Shown here: positions 19,037 through 29,689 of the stretch, in pieces
Position numbering within the stretch: the stretch's first letter is position 1
How the letters are laid out: every line of letters begins with the position of its first letter
Origin: Fidelibacterota bacterium
GTDB taxonomy: Bacteria; Fidelibacterota; Marinisomatia; Marinisomatales; TCS55
DNA length: 59,244 nucleotides
Reading direction: 5' to 3'
NCBI GenBank assembly: GCA_014382015.1
Contig: JACNKN010000039.1
Span: 1-59,244, forward strand
The notes under the pieces: generated by a model
What the model was told of the DNA's origin: nothing
The model's database searches: none
Seen by the model: the letters and a program-made list of their open reading frames with translations, nothing else
Made by a program: the position numbers and the translations under genes

Positions 19037-20226
19037 CCATTCACCGCTTTATGGATTTTTATCAAAGTAATAAGCAAATCTTCCAGTTGATCTAATGGCC
19101 ATTGAGTCGAGGCATCTGATTTTGCTTCTTTTGGATTGTCATGGACTTCCAGAAAAAGACCGTCACAACCGGCCGCCACAGCCGCCTTCGCCAACGTAGG
19201 AATCATATCTCGCTGACCGCTCGTTTGATACACATCGTGGAGGCGCAATAGTCCCACACATAAATTTGAATCGCTCTTCGTTACTGGTAATACAGAAATT
19301 TGAGATTCCCGATCTTCCATAATGCTTAATGTATCCTTTAGCGATGTTTCAATATTAATCGATACTGGATCAGATGTCATTATTTCACTCACCCTCATTC
19401 GATCAATATCACCTTTTTCTGCTAAACATCTTCGTAAATCTCCTTCTGTAATCAGTCCTAATAAAGTCTTATCTTTATCTATAACTAACGCAGCACCCTG
19501 AGGTTTTTCAGTCATATCAATAATGACTTTACGCAGTTTGTCCTCTGTACTAACAGTGGCTACATTTTCAATCGGCTGCATAATATTTTTTGCTTTAAGC
19601 CCGATCTTGGCACCATTGCCAGGCACTTGCGCTGAATGAGTGGCATCAAAAACCACCGGATATCCCAATGATTGCATTCTGGGTATGGATGTCATATCCG
19701 ACACCAGATCGTATCCAAAAGATGCTCCTCGCTCTGTCAGTAAAATATTGTCATTTCCCGTAGATGCAACCTTTTCTGCTGCATGAGCCATAAGACCCGG
19801 TGCCAGGAATTGACCTTTCTTTATATTGATAGCTTTCCCCGTATCACCTGCTGCAACCAATAGGTCCGTTTGACGGCAAAGAAATGCCGGAATTTGCAAT
19901 ACATCAACCACTTCCCCAACGGCACGACACTGATCCGGAAGATGAACATCTGTCAACACAGGTACACCTATCTCACTTTTTACTTCAGAAAGAATAGACA
20001 GCCCTTCATCTATATTCAGCCCTCGGAATGATCCGACTGTAGATCGGTTGGCTTTATCAAATGAACTTTTGAAAATAAAAGGGACTTTTAATCTTTCTGT
20101 AACAATCTTAATTGCTTCCGCCATCTTCAAGCAATGATCCCTGGACTCGATGACACAAGGTCCGGCAATGAGGGGGAAATCCTCACCTCCGAAAGTGACA
20201 TTCCCAACGTTAAATTGTTTACCCAT
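19033..20226 (-). CDS. kdsA: Kdo-8-phosphate synthase with an inserted CBS pair
   Basis: 397 residues, versus about 265-285 for normal KdsA. It condenses arabinose-5-phosphate with phosphoenolpyruvate. Typical motifs are IAGPCVIES (20-28), FKSSFDKANRS (52-62), FDATHSAQVPG (193-203) and LFLEVHDNP (357-365). Cys24, His197, Glu360 and Asp371 match the metal site of class II (metal-dependent) KdsA. Residues about 204-335 do not belong to KdsA: they form a tandem CBS pair (AKNIMQPI, LGLITEGDLRRCL, VSEIMTSDPVSI, VGLLRLHDVY), after which the barrel resumes at SGQRDMIPTLAKAAVAAG. GDLRR and LHD are phrases typical of the CBS tail of KdsD/KpsF. The reading frame is continuous, and the gene sits two bases after pyrG. 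Confidence 0.93.
   Translation of the reverse strand: MGKQFNVGNVTFGGEDFPLIAGPCVIESRDHCLKMAEAIKIVTERLKVPFIFKSSFDKANRSTVGSFRGLNIDEGLSILSEVKSEIGVPVLTDVHLPDQCRAVGEVVDVLQIPAFLCRQTDLLVAAGDTGKAINIKKGQFLAPGLMAHAAEKVASTGNDNILLTERGASFGYDLVSDMTSIPRMQSLGYPVVFDATHSAQVPGNGAKIGLKAKNIMQPIENVATVSTEDKLRKVIIDMTEKPQGAALVIDKDKTLLGLITEGDLRRCLAEKGDIDRMRVSEIMTSDPVSINIETSLKDTLSIMEDRESQISVLPVTKSDSNLCVGLLRLHDVYQTSGQRDMIPTLAKAAVAAGCDGLFLEVHDNPKEAKSDASTQWPLDQLEDLLITLIKIHKAVNG
19222..19617 (-). other. CBS-domain insertion inside kdsA
   Basis: Codons about 204-335 of kdsA. They lie between the metal-ligand His197 and Glu360, in the loop that in ordinary KdsA is a short Gly-rich segment before SGGQR. The two CBS motifs each keep the (V/I)-x-x-I-M-(T/Q) start and hydrophobic strand pattern. 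CBS pairs usually bind nucleotides; the ligand here cannot be read from sequence. Confidence 0.85.
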
Positions 20227-20228
20227 TT

Positions 20229-21851
<1,623 letters not shown>

Positions 21852-22553
21852 CTATTGTGCCTCAAACTGTTTTAAGTCGTCCATTGTATCAATACCTTTA
21901 TTCACTTTATCGGTTAAAATTACTTTTATGGGAATTCCGTTATCCAATGCCCTGTACTGTTCTAGATTCAATGCCAATTCATTTTTTGAAGGTGTAAGAT
22001 TAGTAAATTTTTCTAATGTTGCCTTGGTGTAGGCGTAAATCCCCATGTGTTGGTAGTATCCCCCGGCCTCAGCCGCCACTGGTTCACGTCGGAAATTTAC
22101 AGCGAATCCTTCCCTATCGAGGAGAACTTTTACCGTATTCACATCAGTGAGATTTTTGGCATCCAAATCCTTGCCCGCCACTGTAGCAAATTGGAGGGAT
22201 TCATCCTCAAATTGATTCACCAGTTTGTCAATTAATGCTGGATCAATTGTGGGCTCATCCCCTTGGATATTTACGATCACATCTACTTCAATATTGGCAA
22301 TCGCTTCATGAATTCTATCTGTCCCTGAAACGTGGTTATCCGATGTCATTTTCGTTTTTACATTCCATTCCTTGAGGACCACTTCGGTTTCTTTAGCATC
22401 AATGGCCACGATTATACTATCCAGAGACTTGGCTTTTTTAGCTTTTTCATACACGTGGACTACCATGGGCTTTTCATCAATGTAGTGGAGAATTTTTTTC
22501 GGAAATCGGTTAGATTGGAGCCGGGCCGGAATCACGCCAATCGCCTTCATCAA
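21852..22553 (-). CDS. kdsB: CMP-Kdo synthetase
   Basis: 233 residues. It activates Kdo with CTP before transfer to lipid A. The nucleotidyltransferase signature IPARLQSNRFPKKIL is at the N-terminus, with NIQGDEPTIDP in the middle and a C-terminal YQHMGIYAYTKATLEKF segment. Two consecutive ATG codons begin the frame; a GGGGG run six bases upstream of the first could serve as ribosome-binding site. First gene of the 10-kb minus-strand operon ending with hslU. Confidence 0.95.
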   Translation of the reverse strand: MMKAIGVIPARLQSNRFPKKILHYIDEKPMVVHVYEKAKKAKSLDSIIVAIDAKETEVVLKEWNVKTKMTSDNHVSGTDRIHEAIANIEVDVIVNIQGDEPTIDPALIDKLVNQFEDESLQFATVAGKDLDAKNLTDVNTVKVLLDREGFAVNFRREPVAAEAGGYYQHMGIYAYTKATLEKFTNLTPSKNELALNLEQYRALDNGIPIKVILTDKVNKGIDTMDDLKQFEAQ

Positions 22554-22680
22554 ATACCCCCGTCCATTTCAATTAGAGACAGGATAGGGACGGATGTAAT
22601 AAACAACCCAAACCCCGCGAACCTGTGCCAAGTGTTTAACATAAAATAATTGTATGAAAAATATCGGGGAAATTTAGGTG

Positions 22681-22706
22681 ATCCTTCCTGCTGCTACAAG
22701 AAGGAT
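22681..22706 (-). terminator. Hairpin after the MacAB-like operon
   Basis: ATCCTTC (22681-22687) pairs with GAAGGAT (22700-22706) across a 12-base loop, just past the stop of the second permease gene (22717). No strong T-run follows, so it may be an RNA-stabilising or weak terminator hairpin. Confidence 0.4.
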
Positions 22707-22716
22707 AAAGAAAGGA

Positions 22717-23970
22717 TTATTCGAATCTCAACGATTCAATTGGATCTAGATTCGCAGCGCGCCAAGCGGGGTAAATTCCGAAGCCAATACCGATAAAGGA
22801 GCAGACTGCCATGCCATAGAAAGCCCAATCCATGGGTACCACCGCAGGTACGTTGAGGAGGAGAGCCATGAGGTTCCCCCCGGCGATCCCTAATATAACA
22901 CCCACGATACCGCCGAACTGACTTAAGAAAATGGCTTCCATTAAAAATTGAGTCAAAATATCCCTTTTTGTGGCACCGATCGCTTTCCGAATACCGATCT
23001 CCTTAATCCGTTCTGTGACAGAAACGAGCATAATATTCATTATACCAATTCCCGCTACAAGTAAGGCGATCACACTCACAGCACCGGCAAAAAGTTTAAT
23101 GCCGCCTGTAAAACCGGCGAATGTTTCCATAAGTTCTTCATTGGAAATAATTGCAAAATCGTTTTCATCTTCCGGAGGTACCTTACGAATAACCCGCATA
23201 AGACCAATGACTTCATCCATGGTTTTTTCATACATTTCAGTAGATTCTGCCTCAATATTGATGGCCAAAGATGTCCATCTGTTAGAAAACCGCTGGATAT
23301 ATACTGAAATGGGAATCATAACAAAATAATCCTGACTCTGACCGAAAGCCTGTCCCTTTCTTTCTGTAACCCCAATTACTGTATAATCCAACCCTTTAAT
23401 TTGAATTTCCTTTCCCAGGGGATCTTCAAAGGGAAAAAGTATATCGGCTAAGTCCGGACCCAGAATGGTCACACTTCGATAAAATCGTATATCATCTTCC
23501 ATGAAATTCCGTCCATCTGCCAGATACGTTTTGAAGGAACGCAACCCCCACTCATCCACACCGGACAACTCCGCCGTTTTCTTTAACCTTTTATCTTTAT
23601 ACTGAATATTTCTTTCGCCGGTGCCATCCACCACACTAACCCGCAGCGGCAGTTTTGCCCGCTGTTTTAATTCTTCATAATGAGCATATCGAATATTTTT
23701 CCGTTTCCGAATTTTATCATTTCCACCTCCATGGATTCGTATAGCTGGGGATTTCTGAATCATAAATGTATTGGACCCAAAAATATCCAATTGTGAATTC
23801 ACGGAAGATTCCAAGGTGCGAATGGCTGTCATTACCCCGATTACAGAGAATACACCAATACTGATTCCCAACAAAGTTAAAATGGATCTAAGTTTGTTTT
23901 GGCGAATGGACTCAATGGCCATCCGAAAACTTTCTTTAATCGTATTTTTTAAATGGGATTGTTTTGCCAT
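22717..23970 (-). CDS. MacB-like ABC transporter permease (second)
   Basis: 417 residues. One N-terminal membrane segment (about 27-50), a large MacB periplasmic core domain, and three C-terminal membrane segments with the FtsX-family phrase ERIKEIGIRKAIGATKRDIL. No fused ATPase; the ATPase is encoded separately at 25273-25977. It shares its last base region with the first permease (one-base overlap at 23970). MacB-type systems move substrates from the periplasm to the outside by mechanotransmission with a MacA adaptor and TolC-like channel, both encoded upstream. Substrate unknown. Confidence 0.9.
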   Translation of the reverse strand: MAKQSHLKNTIKESFRMAIESIRQNKLRSILTLLGISIGVFSVIGVMTAIRTLESSVNSQLDIFGSNTFMIQKSPAIRIHGGGNDKIRKRKNIRYAHYEELKQRAKLPLRVSVVDGTGERNIQYKDKRLKKTAELSGVDEWGLRSFKTYLADGRNFMEDDIRFYRSVTILGPDLADILFPFEDPLGKEIQIKGLDYTVIGVTERKGQAFGQSQDYFVMIPISVYIQRFSNRWTSLAINIEAESTEMYEKTMDEVIGLMRVIRKVPPEDENDFAIISNEELMETFAGFTGGIKLFAGAVSVIALLVAGIGIMNIMLVSVTERIKEIGIRKAIGATKRDILTQFLMEAIFLSQFGGIVGVILGIAGGNLMALLLNVPAVVPMDWAFYGMAVCSFIGIGFGIYPAWRAANLDPIESLRFE

Positions 23971-25187
23971 TACTCGTATCGCAGTGCATCTATGGGGTCT
24001 AATCGTGCAGCCTGGTAAGAAGGCACCAACCCCGAAACAATTCCGATAATGACGCTGAGCATGATAGCTCCAATCGCTAATCCTACGGGCATGGAGGAAG
24101 GAAAAAATTGGTTAATAAGTAAACTTAAACTTCCGGCTAATCCCATACCCACCAATCCTGCAATAAGGCATATGAGAACCGCCTCCATTAAAAATTGTCC
24201 TAGAATCATAGACTGAGTAGCCCCTAATGCTTTTCGCACGCCAATTTCTTTCGTCCGTTCTTTGACGGATACAAACATAATGTTCATGATACCTATTCCG
24301 CCCACAATCAGGGAAAGGGCAGTAATAAATAGTCCCGTGCCGCCGATTGCCAGTTTTATGGATTTATATTGTGCTTCCATCGTAGCAGATTGGTTGATAG
24401 CAAAATCATCCTTTTCCATGGGTTTTAACCCGCGAAGCTGGCGCATAATGCCATAAATTTCTTCTTTGGCTTCATCATAGTTTTCGGTGTTCAGCTTGAT
24501 TCTCACATTCATCCATCCTCGACGGGAGAATAAGCGTTGATAAGTACCAAGTGGCATGACAGCCTGGTTATCCAGACTGAACAATCCCATAAATTTCCCC
24601 TGTTTTTTTAGAATGCCGATCACTCGAAATTTATGGGAGCCAATTTTAACATATTTATCAATGGGATCCTCATTGGGGAATAATCCATCCGCCACATCGC
24701 CTCCAATGACCAGCACACGAGATCCTGATCTATTTTCTCCATCCGTAAAATATCTCCCGGTAATCACATCGGCTGATTCATTCGTGGCCATATATTCCGG
24801 TGTTGTACCAAAAAACCGTGTGTCTGTACGTAAATCTCCCCGAATGATACTGCCGCCTCGTTCGGACATAGGGGCAACCGCTGCCACAAATTGAGATTTT
24901 TCTCTGAGTTGCTCCCCATAGTCTTCTTTGATGCGTGGACGATTTCTCAATTCCCACCAATCCATATCTCCGCCAAACCAATTCATCCGGCTTATAATTA
25001 ATACATCCCGACCGAGAAAAGACATACTCTTTTCGAAGGTGCGATCTAATCCGGAGATAAGGGTTCCCATCAATGTGACAGATAAAACGCCAATAACAAT
25101 CCCAAGTGCCGTTAATATTGAACGCGATTTATTCCCAAAGATTGACCCGAGGGAGATACGCAGATTTTCCCAGAATAATCCTAGCAT
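23970..25187 (-). CDS. MacB-like ABC transporter permease (first)
   Basis: 405 residues with the same layout as its neighbour: membrane segment about 15-40, periplasmic domain, and three C-terminal segments with ERTKEIGVRKALGATQSMIL. The two permeases are clearly paralogous yet well diverged, and the adjacency suggests a heterodimer. 85 bases separate it from the ATPase gene; that gap holds an imperfect CACAGAGA/TCTCTG inverted repeat of a kind common as degenerate intergenic sequence. Confidence 0.9.
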   Translation of the reverse strand: MLGLFWENLRISLGSIFGNKSRSILTALGIVIGVLSVTLMGTLISGLDRTFEKSMSFLGRDVLIISRMNWFGGDMDWWELRNRPRIKEDYGEQLREKSQFVAAVAPMSERGGSIIRGDLRTDTRFFGTTPEYMATNESADVITGRYFTDGENRSGSRVLVIGGDVADGLFPNEDPIDKYVKIGSHKFRVIGILKKQGKFMGLFSLDNQAVMPLGTYQRLFSRRGWMNVRIKLNTENYDEAKEEIYGIMRQLRGLKPMEKDDFAINQSATMEAQYKSIKLAIGGTGLFITALSLIVGGIGIMNIMFVSVKERTKEIGVRKALGATQSMILGQFLMEAVLICLIAGLVGMGLAGSLSLLINQFFPSSMPVGLAIGAIMLSVIIGIVSGLVPSYQAARLDPIDALRYE

Positions 25188-25272
25188 GGTTGGTTACACA
25201 GATAGCCCAGAGAGGCACAGAGATATAAATTATTTTTTTCTCTGAGGTTCTTTGTGTTCATCTTCCCGGTCA

Positions 25273-25977
25273 CTATGCTCCAACTTTGCGCTTTGCAGAT
25301 CGAATATCTTCTTTAATCTTTCCATCAAATAAGTTAATTGTTCGATCGGCATGGTCGGCGATATATTCTTCATGTGTCACCAAAATTATCGTATTGCCGG
25401 CATTATGGAGTTTGTCTAATATTTTCATTATTTCGACGCCGCTTTTTGAATCCAGATTTCCAGTTGGTTCATCGGCTAATATAATAGACGGATCATTCAC
25501 CAATGCCCGGGCGATGGCCACACGCTGACGCTGCCCACCGGAAAGTTCGTTCGGTTTATGGTGCATCCTCTCTTCTAATCCAACCGAAATCAACGCTTTT
25601 TTTGCTTTTTCAATCCGGTCGCTTTTGGTGATATTGGCATAAATCAATGGGACTTCTACATTTCTAAGGGCTGTGGCTTTCGGGAGTAAATTAAAGGTTT
25701 GAAATACGAATCCTATTTTTCGGTTCCGAATAGATGCCAATTGATTATCATCCATTTCATGGACGAGTTCACCCTCAAATTCATAGACACCTTCAGTCGG
25801 TGTATCCAAGCAACCTATCATATTCATAAGCGTTGATTTACCGGAGCCCGATGGTCCCATAATGGATATATATTCATTATGATTAATGGTCAGGTCAATC
25901 CCGTCCAATGCACGGACCACTTCCCCGCCCACATCATAATGACGTTTAATTTCTTTTAATGATATAAGATCAGCCAT
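25273..25977 (-). CDS. LolD/MacB-type ABC transporter ATPase
   Basis: 234 residues. Walker [11 protein letters not shown]-loop [21 protein letters not shown], signature [16 protein letters not shown], Walker [17 protein letters not shown] and the H-loop VTHE are all present. This pattern is the MacB/LolD subfamily. It energises the two permeases downstream. It starts two bases after the adaptor gene stop. Confidence 0.93.
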   Translation of the reverse strand: MADLISLKEIKRHYDVGGEVVRALDGIDLTINHNEYISIMGPSGSGKSTLMNMIGCLDTPTEGVYEFEGELVHEMDDNQLASIRNRKIGFVFQTFNLLPKATALRNVEVPLIYANITKSDRIEKAKKALISVGLEERMHHKPNELSGGQRQRVAIARALVNDPSIILADEPTGNLDSKSGVEIMKILDKLHNAGNTIILVTHEEYIADHADRTINLFDGKIKEDIRSAKRKVGA

Positions 25978-25979
25978 AA

Positions 25980-27332
25980 TTATTCTGATTTTGAGGTCTT
26001 ATTGGAAACGCTGAAACCCTTTTTTCCGTCTTTTTCACCTTCGTCAGTTTTCACCCCTTTATTATGAGACAAATCCTTACTGATGGCACGGTAACTGCCC
26101 GTAACAATTTCTTCCCCTTCATCAATTCCACTCAATACTTCATAATGGGTTTCGGACGAAATTCCCACTTTTACAGGTCGGATATGAACTACTTTTTCAT
26201 CTTTAGATGATTTTTTCTTTTTTCCTTTTTTATCATCCAATTCGGACAAAACACCATTTCTTAGCACACCACCGGGCTTTTCTGCTATAACAAATACCAA
26301 TTCTTCCATTTTTTTCGCTTTTTGTTTTTTTGCACCTTCTTTTTTACCCGAACGCTTACCTTTGCCAAATGATAATTTTTCAGATCCTTCCGGGCGAACC
26401 GTTAAACTTTGAATGGGAATGGCCAAAACATTGTCTTTTTTATCCGTAATAATATTGGCAGTGGCACTCATGCCCGGACGAATCCCGTCCGGCACTTGTA
26501 TCATCCGAATTTTGACTTCAAAATTGGTTACCTGCTCTGCAGATCCCACAGATGATGTACGAGCCATATGAGCGATTTCACTCACAATACCATAAAAAAT
26601 CGTATCCTGAAACGCATCAATTTCAATTTCTGTTGTGTCCCCTTGGGAGACTGAAACAACATCATTTTCATTCACATCAACGATGACTTCCATCCGATTC
26701 AAGTCGGCGATAATCATGAGCACTTCAGCTTGGAACATGCCCCCCACTGCCATTTCGCCTACTTCTTTATTGACTGCTGTAACAATGCCATCTTGAGGTG
26801 ACACAATCCGTGCTTTATTCAAATCATCTTCTCTTGATTCAAGACTGGATTTTGCTTGTGCTAAGGAACTGTTTGCTATTTCGTACGATGCTTGAATCGC
26901 TTCCAATTCCTGATCAGACGCCAGATTTTGTTCATACATAGATTCTACACGTTTTTTACTGGCCAATTCTTGCTTTAACCGTGCTTTGGCCGATCGAACT
27001 GAAGAGGAAGCGGAATTATAATTGGACAATAATTGTTTCCGATCCAGCGTAATTAAATGCTGACCTTTTTTTACATGATTTCCTTCCTCTACCGTAATCG
27101 AATCAATCCATGCCGATGAAGTGGCACTGATTTTTACTTCTGTTTCCGGCTGAATCTTCCCACTTGCATTCACTTTATGAATGATTGTTTGCCGAACAAT
27201 TTTTTCTGTTTCCACTTTGATGGCGTCATCATCCTTTTTTCCCAGACTTGCCGCAATCAGTATGACGAGCAATACGCCGCCGCCGCCAAAGATGAACCAT
27301 TTTTTCTTTTTAGTTAATTTTTTCTTTGCCAC
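25980..27332 (-). CDS. MacA-like membrane-fusion (adaptor) protein
   Basis: 450 residues. A Lys-rich start and one membrane anchor (about 12-30) are followed by a lipoyl/biotinyl-like half, a coiled-coil hairpin (about 90-170), the second lipoyl half ([17 protein letters not shown]) and beta-barrel domains. Between about 320 and 385 there are two strongly Lys-rich segments ([19 protein letters not shown] and [15 protein letters not shown]), unusual in this family and likely surface loops. The tail is also charged. It bridges the permease complex and the TolC-like channel in the periplasm. Confidence 0.9.
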   Translation of the reverse strand: MAKKKLTKKKKWFIFGGGGVLLVILIAASLGKKDDDAIKVETEKIVRQTIIHKVNASGKIQPETEVKISATSSAWIDSITVEEGNHVKKGQHLITLDRKQLLSNYNSASSSVRSAKARLKQELASKKRVESMYEQNLASDQELEAIQASYEIANSSLAQAKSSLESREDDLNKARIVSPQDGIVTAVNKEVGEMAVGGMFQAEVLMIIADLNRMEVIVDVNENDVVSVSQGDTTEIEIDAFQDTIFYGIVSEIAHMARTSSVGSAEQVTNFEVKIRMIQVPDGIRPGMSATANIITDKKDNVLAIPIQSLTVRPEGSEKLSFGKGKRSGKKEGAKKQKAKKMEELVFVIAEKPGGVLRNGVLSELDDKKGKKKKSSKDEKVVHIRPVKVGISSETHYEVLSGIDEGEEIVTGSYRAISKDLSHNKGVKTDEGEKDGKKGFSVSNKTSKSE

Positions 27333-27348
27333 AGTTTTCTCCTCTAAA

Positions 27349-28665
27349 TTATTTAATTGTATCCAGTGTTCCCAAAAGGGCTTTCAAATTTGCTTGTTCA
27401 ATATAAGCGTCATATTTAGATCGAATCAAAGATGACCTGGCTCGTACCACCGAAACCTGTGCATCTAAAACTTCTAAAATAATTGTGGATCCTTGGGTAT
27501 ATCTCACTTGGGCCAGTTTTAAATCTTCCTCCGCAGAAACAAGAACAGTTTCATTGATGGGGATGATTTCCTTGTAATTATTCAATTGATCCACCACACT
27601 TTGTAACTGGACAGATAAATCGTGAAGTTGGGTTAAATATTCCGATTCTTGTTTATCTACTGCAATCTTTGCTTGTTGAATTCGAGTGTTAATACTGTTT
27701 CCTGAAAAGATGGGAATCGAAATTGACAAACCCGTATTGACCCGTTTTTGATCATTAAAACTGTTGGTAATTGCATCGCCAAGATTTTCTGCACTGCCGG
27801 AATAACTGGCATTTGCACTAATAGTAGGTAATCGGGATCCTTTGGCAATTTTTGTACTGAGTTCTGCGCTTGTGATTTGATATTGCTTTGCTTTGACGCT
27901 TGGATTGAATTTTTGAATAAGTTCAAATCCAGTATCAAACTCAGGAACTAATTCCAAGGGAGTTTCCACTTCTTGGACAGAAAAATTTTGATCTGTCCCG
28001 ATTAACCCAATGGCATTTTTCAATACACGGTATGCATTTTGCAGGTTGGCATCACTATTAATTACATCCACTCTTGCTTGACCAAATCGAACTTCTGCCT
28101 TAAGTAGATCTGTTTTTTTCGCCGAACCCAATTCATATTTTTGTTCCGCCAATGCTAACTGTTGCTGTGAACTCATGAGATTAGATCGAGCTACATCCAG
28201 TAACTGGGAAGCCTTTAAATAATTAAAATAGGCTGAATGTACGTTCCGAATTATATTGGTAATCACTTGGCGGTCAAATTGTTCCGCGATACGAAAACTG
28301 TTTTTAGCCTGGCGTATGGTATTCCACCACACACCGCCGTCATAAATATTCTGGGACAGTGAAATGCTTGAAGATGCACTGGTTTGACTACTGATTTTCT
28401 CCGTGGTGATTTCACCAGTAACGGGATCATAAGAACCCCCGGTTCGCTCGGGAAACCGAGACTCGCTCATGTTTCCCGAAAACCGGAGGGAGGGCAAAAT
28501 ACTACTGTAAGATCCTTTAACACCTTGCCTGGAAGATTTTAAATCCAATGCTGATGCTTTCAAGGTTTCCTTATTCTCCAAAGCAATTTCAATCGCTTGC
28601 TTAAGAGAAAAAGTTTGACTGATCCCAATGGTAAAAGGGATCAAAAATAATATTCGTTTAATAAT
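27349..28665 (-). CDS. TolC-like outer-membrane efflux protein, probable ATT start
   Basis: About 438 residues. Two OEP-type repeats with long helices (for example [20 protein letters not shown] and [19 protein letters not shown]) mark a TolC-family trimeric channel subunit. No ATG or GTG precedes the mature region in frame. A TTG at 28644 would leave a signal peptide without basic residues. An ATT at 28665, seven bases after AAAGGA (28673-28678), gives (M)[16 protein letters not shown], a proper signal peptide. I therefore place the start at ATT 28665; ATT 28662 is the alternative. Second gene of the efflux operon. Confidence 0.85.
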   Translation of the reverse strand: MIKRILFLIPFTIGISQTFSLKQAIEIALENKETLKASALDLKSSRQGVKGSYSSILPSLRFSGNMSESRFPERTGGSYDPVTGEITTEKISSQTSASSSISLSQNIYDGGVWWNTIRQAKNSFRIAEQFDRQVITNIIRNVHSAYFNYLKASQLLDVARSNLMSSQQQLALAEQKYELGSAKKTDLLKAEVRFGQARVDVINSDANLQNAYRVLKNAIGLIGTDQNFSVQEVETPLELVPEFDTGFELIQKFNPSVKAKQYQITSAELSTKIAKGSRLPTISANASYSGSAENLGDAITNSFNDQKRVNTGLSISIPIFSGNSINTRIQQAKIAVDKQESEYLTQLHDLSVQLQSVVDQLNNYKEIIPINETVLVSAEEDLKLAQVRYTQGSTIILEVLDAQVSVVRARSSLIRSKYDAYIEQANLKALLGTLDTIK

Positions 28666-28679
28666 CGTGACGTCCTTTC

Positions 28680-29393
28680 TTATCCAAACATGCCGGAAAC
28701 GGCTGCGCCCATCCCGGCGAATACAATTAAACTAAATATCCACAACCCTGTCATGACGGTTAAGGCTGTTTTGGTGGTTTTATTATAAAGAATACTAATA
28801 CCTACAGCCATGAGGAACACACGCCAAAATGCAAATATATCCAAACCGGCAAGAAAACTGTTAATGAAATCTCCCTGTTCACCAATTCCCAAGGCACCTA
28901 ACCCCGTAAAAATCATCATATTGTCAGAAAGATACTGAATAGGTGTTTTGATGATATATTCAATAATGGACGGCATATAAGCAAATGCACTTACGGTAAC
29001 TATCTGACTAAATTTTCCCCCGCCCCCTAAAAATAAGTTAGCAGTCAACATGGCAAACAGAGACCAAAACGCGATTCGCATGGGCCAAGAGATTGCCATA
29101 CTAATATAAGTGAAAATGGCACTCCCTCCTGAATTTGAATAAACACGATCATATTGGCTTGAAAGAATTTCATCTTTTTGTGCATCAGATATTTGCGTAT
29201 TCCCTTCTATATTTTTTTTGATTTGCTCCCATTGCATATCTGCAATTAAATCCTGTAGGATAAATCCGCTGACAACAGCAAACACCATAAGCAAAGCAAT
29301 CGGCATTAATGACTGTTTCCAGTTAAACTCTTTTACAATGGTTTCAAATGTTTCACCGGGTGCGGTGATTGCATTAATCATTGTTCCAATCAT
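28680..29393 (-). CDS. Yip1-domain membrane protein
   Basis: 237 residues with about five hydrophobic segments in the Yip1 (YIP1 family) arrangement, beginning IGTMINAITAPGETFE, which is typical of bacterial Yip1 proteins. The function of the bacterial family is poorly known. AGGAGA precedes the ATG. It is the first gene before the TolC-like gene on the same strand, 14 bases from the inferred ATT start, so it is likely part of the efflux operon. Confidence 0.8.
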   Translation of the reverse strand: MIGTMINAITAPGETFETIVKEFNWKQSLMPIALLMVFAVVSGFILQDLIADMQWEQIKKNIEGNTQISDAQKDEILSSQYDRVYSNSGGSAIFTYISMAISWPMRIAFWSLFAMLTANLFLGGGGKFSQIVTVSAFAYMPSIIEYIIKTPIQYLSDNMMIFTGLGALGIGEQGDFINSFLAGLDIFAFWRVFLMAVGISILYNKTTKTALTVMTGLWIFSLIVFAGMGAAVSGMFG

Positions 29394-29476
29394 GGTATTC
29401 TCCTGCCCTTTAAATTAAAATCATCTAAAATTGATGTGCGGTGTTTTAGACAAAAAAAAGTTCCTTTGGTTGTCAA

Positions 29477-29689
29477 TTATTTTTCATCTTTCACAAATTC
29501 CAAGATGTCTCCTGGTTGACAATCCAATTCATTACAAATCGCTTCCAGCGTAGAGAACCTTACCGCTTTCGCTTTTTCTGTTTTCAGGATAGATAAATTC
29601 GCCTGAGTAATTCCTACTTTTTCAGCTAAATCTCCCAGAGAAACTTTTCGCTTAGCCATCATCACATCTAAATTGACTCGAATAGTCAT
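29477..29689 (-). CDS. XRE-family transcriptional regulator (YozG-like)
   Basis: 70 residues, essentially one Cro/C1-type helix-turn-helix: MAKRKVSLGDLAEKVGITQANLSILK covers helices 1-3 region, followed by FSTLEAICNELDCQPGDILEF. Single-domain regulators of this type are commonly encoded next to a DUF2975 membrane protein, as here (one-base overlap). It probably controls its own operon and binds DNA as a dimer. Confidence 0.88.
   Translation of the reverse strand: MTIRVNLDVMMAKRKVSLGDLAEKVGITQANLSILKTEKAKAVRFSTLEAICNELDCQPGDILEFVKDEK

Noticed and set aside
22613-22630. Sigma-54-like promoter before kdsB (TGGCAC then TTCGCG, minus strand)
   Set aside because: The TGGCAC element is good, but GG and GC are separated by nine bases instead of ten and the -12 element reads TCGC. 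It is tempting because rpoN is in the operon, yet it does not meet the consensus.
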